DNA of 64,000 bases from Tricholomella constricta (Eukaryota > Basidiomycota > Agaricomycetes > Agaricales > Lyophyllaceae), in the NCBI GenBank assembly GCA_013368375.1, contig JAACJP010000006.1, positions 1,240,001-1,304,000 on the forward strand, written 5' to 3'. Positions 60,708-64,000 of the stretch are shown piece after piece. The stretch's first letter is position 1, and each line of letters begins with the position of its first letter. The notes beneath the pieces were generated by a model. That model worked only from the letters and a program-made list of their open reading frames with translations, did no database searches and was not told the origin of the DNA. Position numbers and translations under genes: made by a program.

Positions 60708-62259
60708 ATGAAGATCTACTCTGCCATCTTGGGAATCGCACTTGTGGCTGTGTGTGTTCGTTCAGCCATCTCAGAGGACGAGATTCGAGAAAACACAGCC
60801 AAGGGACTCCGTCTACTTAGCCTGGAGGAGGGTGTGGAACCTGTGTGGAAGACCGAGGACGAGAAACTCGATCTCTTACGCGCCCATATCCGCTTCGTGA
60901 GCATCCTATTGGGACTCTCTCTTGTACACGCGCTGACATGATCCCAGTTCGACGTGACAGAAGTCTATGATGCCAGCACCCCGATCGCAGCGCCTGCGTT
61001 GTTTGCTCCTCTCGTAGCATGTAATTTATTTTCCACCTCAACCGAACCTTATTTGAGTGCTGAAACTTTCATAAAGATTCTCCCCCGTCTCATCAAACTC
61101 AGGTCAATGGAATCATCGCGAACATCTCCCTCACAAATATGCAGTCGTACCTGGGCAGCCTGACTGCCTTCAACAACCGTTACTACAGGTCGCAAACTGG
61201 TGTTGATGCGACGAACTGGATCGTCAAGACGGTCGGCGACGTGCGTCGATCATCATGTAACTGTGCGTCGGCGCTGATGCACGGTTATTCTACTGCAGAT
61301 TGCTGCAAAGTACCCCCGCCAGCCAGGCCACGGTGAAAGCCTTTGCACACAGCTGGGTCCAGAGCTCTATCATCGCCCGCATCCCTGGCACGACTAACGG
61401 CCCCGTCACGATCCTCGGCGCACACATGGACTCTATCAACCTGAGCAACCCAACAAGTGGCCGTGCACCCGGTGCGGACGACGATGGCAGTGGGTCTGTC
61501 AACCTCATCGAGGCGTTCCGTGCATTGCTGGCTGCGGGTTTCAGGCCTACGACCCCCGTCGAGTTCCACTGGTGCGTGCGAGTTCATCCACCAGGTTCCA
61601 GAGAGTTAAGTAAAAGTGAATGGGTCTTCAGGTATTCTGCTGAAGAAGCTGGCCTTCTCGGCTCTCAGGCCATTGCGAAGAGTTATAAATCTGCTGGTAC
61701 GCAGGTCAAAGCTATGATGGAGCTCGACATGACGGCATAGTATGTGCTTTTAATCTTCTCTATCCCGAACAAGATTGAAATGGTCTCTGTTGGTTTAGTG
61801 TGAGGCCCGGCACCACTGAGGTCATCGGCCTGATGCCCGTGAGTGACCGTTCATTCCCTCTTGATGTCGTTCGGAACGTGGATCGCTATATTCATTGATT
61901 GATCGTTTAATAGGACTACGTCGACGCAGGTTTGAACACCTTCCTCGGTCAGATCATCACTGCATACTCAAGGTTGCCGTTTGTCACGAGCCCCAAGGTA
62001 TGTTTACGTCAAGAGATGCTGGCCCGGCTCACTCACCGAAACCCACCTGCTCCTGCAGTGCGGCTATGCGTGCTCTGACCACGCCAGCTGGTACAACCAA
62101 GGCTACCCTACATCCCTGCCTTTCGAGGCACGCTACGGTGATGACAACCCCACGATACACTCGTCTTCGGATACCACCGCAGTCAATGGGTTCTCCTGGT
62201 CTCATACTCTCGAGTACACCAAGATCGCCGTCGCGTTCGCGTACGAGCTGGGCATTTGA
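60708..62259 (+). pseudogene. M28E leucine aminopeptidase, sister copy with 1-bp insertion
   Basis: This is a close paralogue of the gene at 57890-59418 with the same exon layout. ATG 60708 starts MKIYSAILGIALVAVCVRSA, and [20 protein letters not shown] precedes the catalytic domain. All zinc-ligand motifs are present: [38 protein letters not shown] and CSDHASW. It ends [15 protein letters not shown] at 62257-62259. In the exon after KTVGD, the sister gene reads [12 protein letters not shown] from a run of four C. Here the run has five C (61312-61316), which throws the reading frame off. Downstream exons remain in the correct alternative frame and their splice sites are intact. Skipping to a later acceptor (GCCAG|GCCACGG) would restore frame by losing about nine residues. 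It is therefore a recent pseudogene, a sequence error or an alternatively spliced gene. Confidence 0.75.
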
Positions 62260-62724
62260 TTGATGGCATGTATCTAGGCTTTTTGGAATGCAATTCGAAT
62301 TCGAGCGTCATCCTTCGAGCGACCCTATGCAAAGCGCCCTCAGAGATATCTCCTGGCCAGGATCTCAAATCAATCGGCTGAACTTGTTCACTGTCACACG
62401 CCGAATTATGGCCGTGACCGACGTCAATCATAACTGCATTGGTCTGGCTAATCCCCCGTCAACGAGACAACCACTTCAAACAAGAGTCTAGTCACCTGCG
62501 CGTTGCTATTGTTCGAACCTAGAAGTTTACTAGCGCAACACACTCTTTGCGGGAGCGATTACGGGAGACATAATCGGGCCCGAGACTAGCCTACTGGCAG
62601 GGTGTGACCGATCTCGTCGAAAATCCAAGGAGTGCGATGGGTCGAGAACCTTTGCCACTGGGGCGCAACAGTTAGCTTCCTCGGCCTGCACTTCAAGTGA
62701 AGTCGGCGTTATTAGCTGACATAA
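62260..62724. other. Intergenic region, nothing seen
   Basis: 3' flank of the second aminopeptidase copy and upstream DNA of the tRNA gene. Confidence 0.4.
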
Positions 62725-62807
62725 GCCCGCCTAGCTCAATCGGATAGAGCGTCAGACTTTTAAGGAACGGGATCTGAAGGCTGCGAGTTCGACCCTCGCG
62801 GTGGGCT
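62725..62807 (+). tRNA. tRNA-Lys (anticodon UUU) with short intron
   Basis: The acceptor stem GCCCGCC pairs with GGTGGGC (one G-T pair). The D arm is GCTC...GAGC, the anticodon stem TCAGA/TCTGA encloses CTTTTA, and the T arm is GCGAG-TTCGACC-CTCGC. The anticodon TTT decodes AAA lysine codons. About nine bases (aggaacggg) after position 37 are a canonical tRNA intron. Internal A and B boxes are present, and a T6 run near 62831 is a Pol III terminator. Confidence 0.93.
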
Positions 62808-62988
62808 ATGTCTCCAAGCATTATTAGTCTTTTTTGAACTACAGTACGACGCTGCCACATCCAGGGCAGATCATGAGGTGTCTCGAATTCAAGCCCTCAA
62901 GGCCAAGGGTGCGCCACTGGCTCGACATAACAGGGTTGAGCGTCAACATCATCGTTATAGCGCCCAAAAAATGATATCAGGAACGGAT
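62808..62988. other. Spacer between convergent tRNA-Lys genes
   Basis: About 180 bp containing the T-run terminators of both tRNA genes (near 62831 on plus; near 62966-62971 on minus). Confidence 0.6.
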
Positions 62989-63074
62989 AGCCCACCGCGA
63001 GGGTCGAACTCGCAGCCTTCAGATGCCACTGCCTGGTAAGAGTCTGACGCTCTATCCGATTGAGCTAGGCGGGC
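62989..63074 (-). tRNA. tRNA-Lys (anticodon CUU) with short intron
   Basis: The reverse complement is nearly identical to the tRNA at 62725: the same GCCCGCC acceptor stem, D arm, TCAGA/TCTGA anticodon stem and GCGAG T stem. The loop reads CTCTTA, giving anticodon CTT, which decodes AAG lysine codons. The intron (about twelve bases, ccaggcagtggc) differs from that of the other gene. The two genes form a convergent inverted repeat. Confidence 0.93.
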
Positions 63075-63249
63075 ACGACATCCAGCCTCTTGTTGAGATA
63101 TTCATCGAGATACGACTAGCGGGTATGTTTGGTATGACGTGGGGATCCAAACAAACCATTAACTAGACGTGGCAAGTGCGGTCACGTCGACACTGCGTCG
63201 ACACACCGTCTTCAACGATCGTGGCAAGCTTGTAAAGACTCTGTTCATC

Positions 63250-64000
63250 ATGTCCCATTCGCACTCGCACGCCCCAGGAGAAGAGCACTCGCACTCGCAT
63301 TCTCAAGGGGGCCCACCACAATCACCCATGATGCCTGCGCCCGACCCAGCCTTGCAGGCCCTCATCGAAGAGGACTTCAAACCCGTCCCGCTTTCCTTTT
63401 CAGAAGACAGAAATAACGCATACTGCCTTAAACACCGTCTCGAAAAATGCGACGCCTGCGATGTCGATTTTGTCGGCCTGAACCGCCTTGCGTCACTCCT
63501 CGCTGCGAACCCGAGCCTCCTCTGCCCCCCTCCAGCGAACATCGTCACCCAGAAATTGACACAGGTGGTCACCGCTACCAAGGATGAAGGGAATGTACGC
63601 TTTGTACCCTCGCATCTTTCGAAAATACACTTATTGATATATTTGAATTCCCAGACGTTATTCAAATCCTCACTCCATACTGCCGCTATCAACCGATACA
63701 CCGTTGCTGCCACCATCGCCGTGTCAAGACCGCCATGGGAGGCCAACCAGCTCATGCGCGAAGAACTCTCCACTGTCATCTCCAACCGCTCAGCCGCCTT
63801 CTACGAAGCGCACGACTACATCTCCGCTCTGGCGGACGCCGAGGCTGTCATCCAGGTCCGGAGAAACTGGAGCAAGGGTCACTTCAGGAAGGCAAAGGCA
63901 TTGCTTGGGATGAACAAGCTGCGCGATGCGGCGGAGGCTGTCAAACTTGGCTTGTCATTCGAACCCACAAACACCGTACGCGTCGCTGTTTTTATTTATA
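63250..64000 (+). CDS. Sec72-like TPR protein, ER translocation (3' end outside window)
   Basis: Sec72 is a cytosolic subunit of the fungal Sec62/63 post-translational translocon and binds Hsp70 tails through TPRs. ATG 63250 begins a His/Ser-rich leader (MSHSHSHAPGEEHSHSHS). It continues with PVPLSFSEDRNNAYCLKHRL, EKCDACDVDFVGLNRLASLL and VTQKLTQVVTATKDEGN. A short intron (63598-63656) leads into the TPR array: TLFKSSLHTAAINRYTVAAT, LSTVISNRSAAFYEAHDY, ISALADAEAVIQVRRNWSKG and HFRKAKALLGMNKLRDAAEA. The coding sequence reaches a GTACGC donor near 63978, so the remainder lies beyond the window. The CxxC pair (KCDACD) is notable. The Sec72 assignment rests on the leader-plus-TPR layout. Confidence 0.8.
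   Translation, partial: MSHSHSHAPGEEHSHSHSQGGPPQSPMMPAPDPALQALIEEDFKPVPLSFSEDRNNAYCLKHRLEKCDACDVDFVGLNRLASLLAANPSLLCPPPANIVTQKLTQVVTATKDEGNVRFVPSHLSKIHLLIYLNSQTLFKSSLHTAAINRYTVAATIAVSRPPWEANQLMREELSTVISNRSAAFYEAHDYISALADAEAVIQVRRNWSKGHFRKAKALLGMNKLRDAAEAVKLGLSFEPTNTVRVAVFIY

Overview
The window is nuclear DNA of a filamentous basidiomycete, most likely an Agaricomycete. The evidence is the gene style: many introns of about 45-60 nt with GT(A/G)NGT donors and CTRAY-like branch sites, families typical of the group (DUF6533 seven-helix proteins, large F-box/LRR proteins, CYP63-like P450s), intron-bearing tRNA-Lys genes, and long gene-poor stretches. Both strands are used, there is no operon logic, and several gene pairs share divergent promoters.

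Layout. 1-420: 3' end of a membrane protein. 555-3080 (-): anoctamin/TMEM16-like protein. 3652-5200 (-): DUF6533 membrane protein. 6518-8813 (+): secreted type-B carboxylesterase. 9921-10991 (-): coproporphyrinogen III oxidase, divergent from a CYP63-like P450 at 11244-13687 (+). 14141-15159 (+): TIGR02452 (microbial PARG-like) gene with an apparent frameshift. 15726-16720 (-): coiled-coil protein, divergent from a VPS9-domain Rab GEF at 17118-20850 (+). 21867-22539 (+): Bud6 N-terminal-domain protein. 23057-24209 (+): SAICAR synthetase. 24557-25135 (-): C-terminal relic of an M28 aminopeptidase. 25815-26065 (-): relic of the 3' end of the Notchless gene. 26189-27889 (-): F-box/LRR protein. 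28295-30167 (-): Notchless/Rsa4, divergent from pirin at 30598-31513 (+). 33153-34632 (-): Ser/Pro-rich protein with a possible PP1-docking motif.

34633-42431 is gene-poor. It is followed by MKT1 (42432-45237, +) and a C2HC zinc-finger protein (45718-46425, +). 46426-53008 is again gene-poor and carries duplicated DNA blocks. 53009-56380 (-) is a DH-PH-FYVE Rho GEF. From 57400 to 62260 lies a segmental duplication of an M28E leucine aminopeptidase gene with its upstream DNA. One copy looks intact and the other carries a 1-bp insertion. A poly(A)-tailed retroelement with 13-bp target-site duplications sits upstream of the second copy, and the paralogous region supplies the empty site. Two divergent tRNA-Lys genes (UUU and CUU anticodons) follow, and the window ends inside a Sec72-like TPR protein gene.

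Most genes are housekeeping or signalling genes (haem and purine synthesis, ribosome assembly, Rab and Rho activation, polarity) and do not form one pathway. I found no convincing new multi-gene system. The points most worth checking are the retroelement with its matching empty site, the M28 duplication and decay, the Notchless relic, the PARG-like frameshift and the P450 with an altered I-helix motif. Exon boundaries were read by eye and are approximate unless stated.
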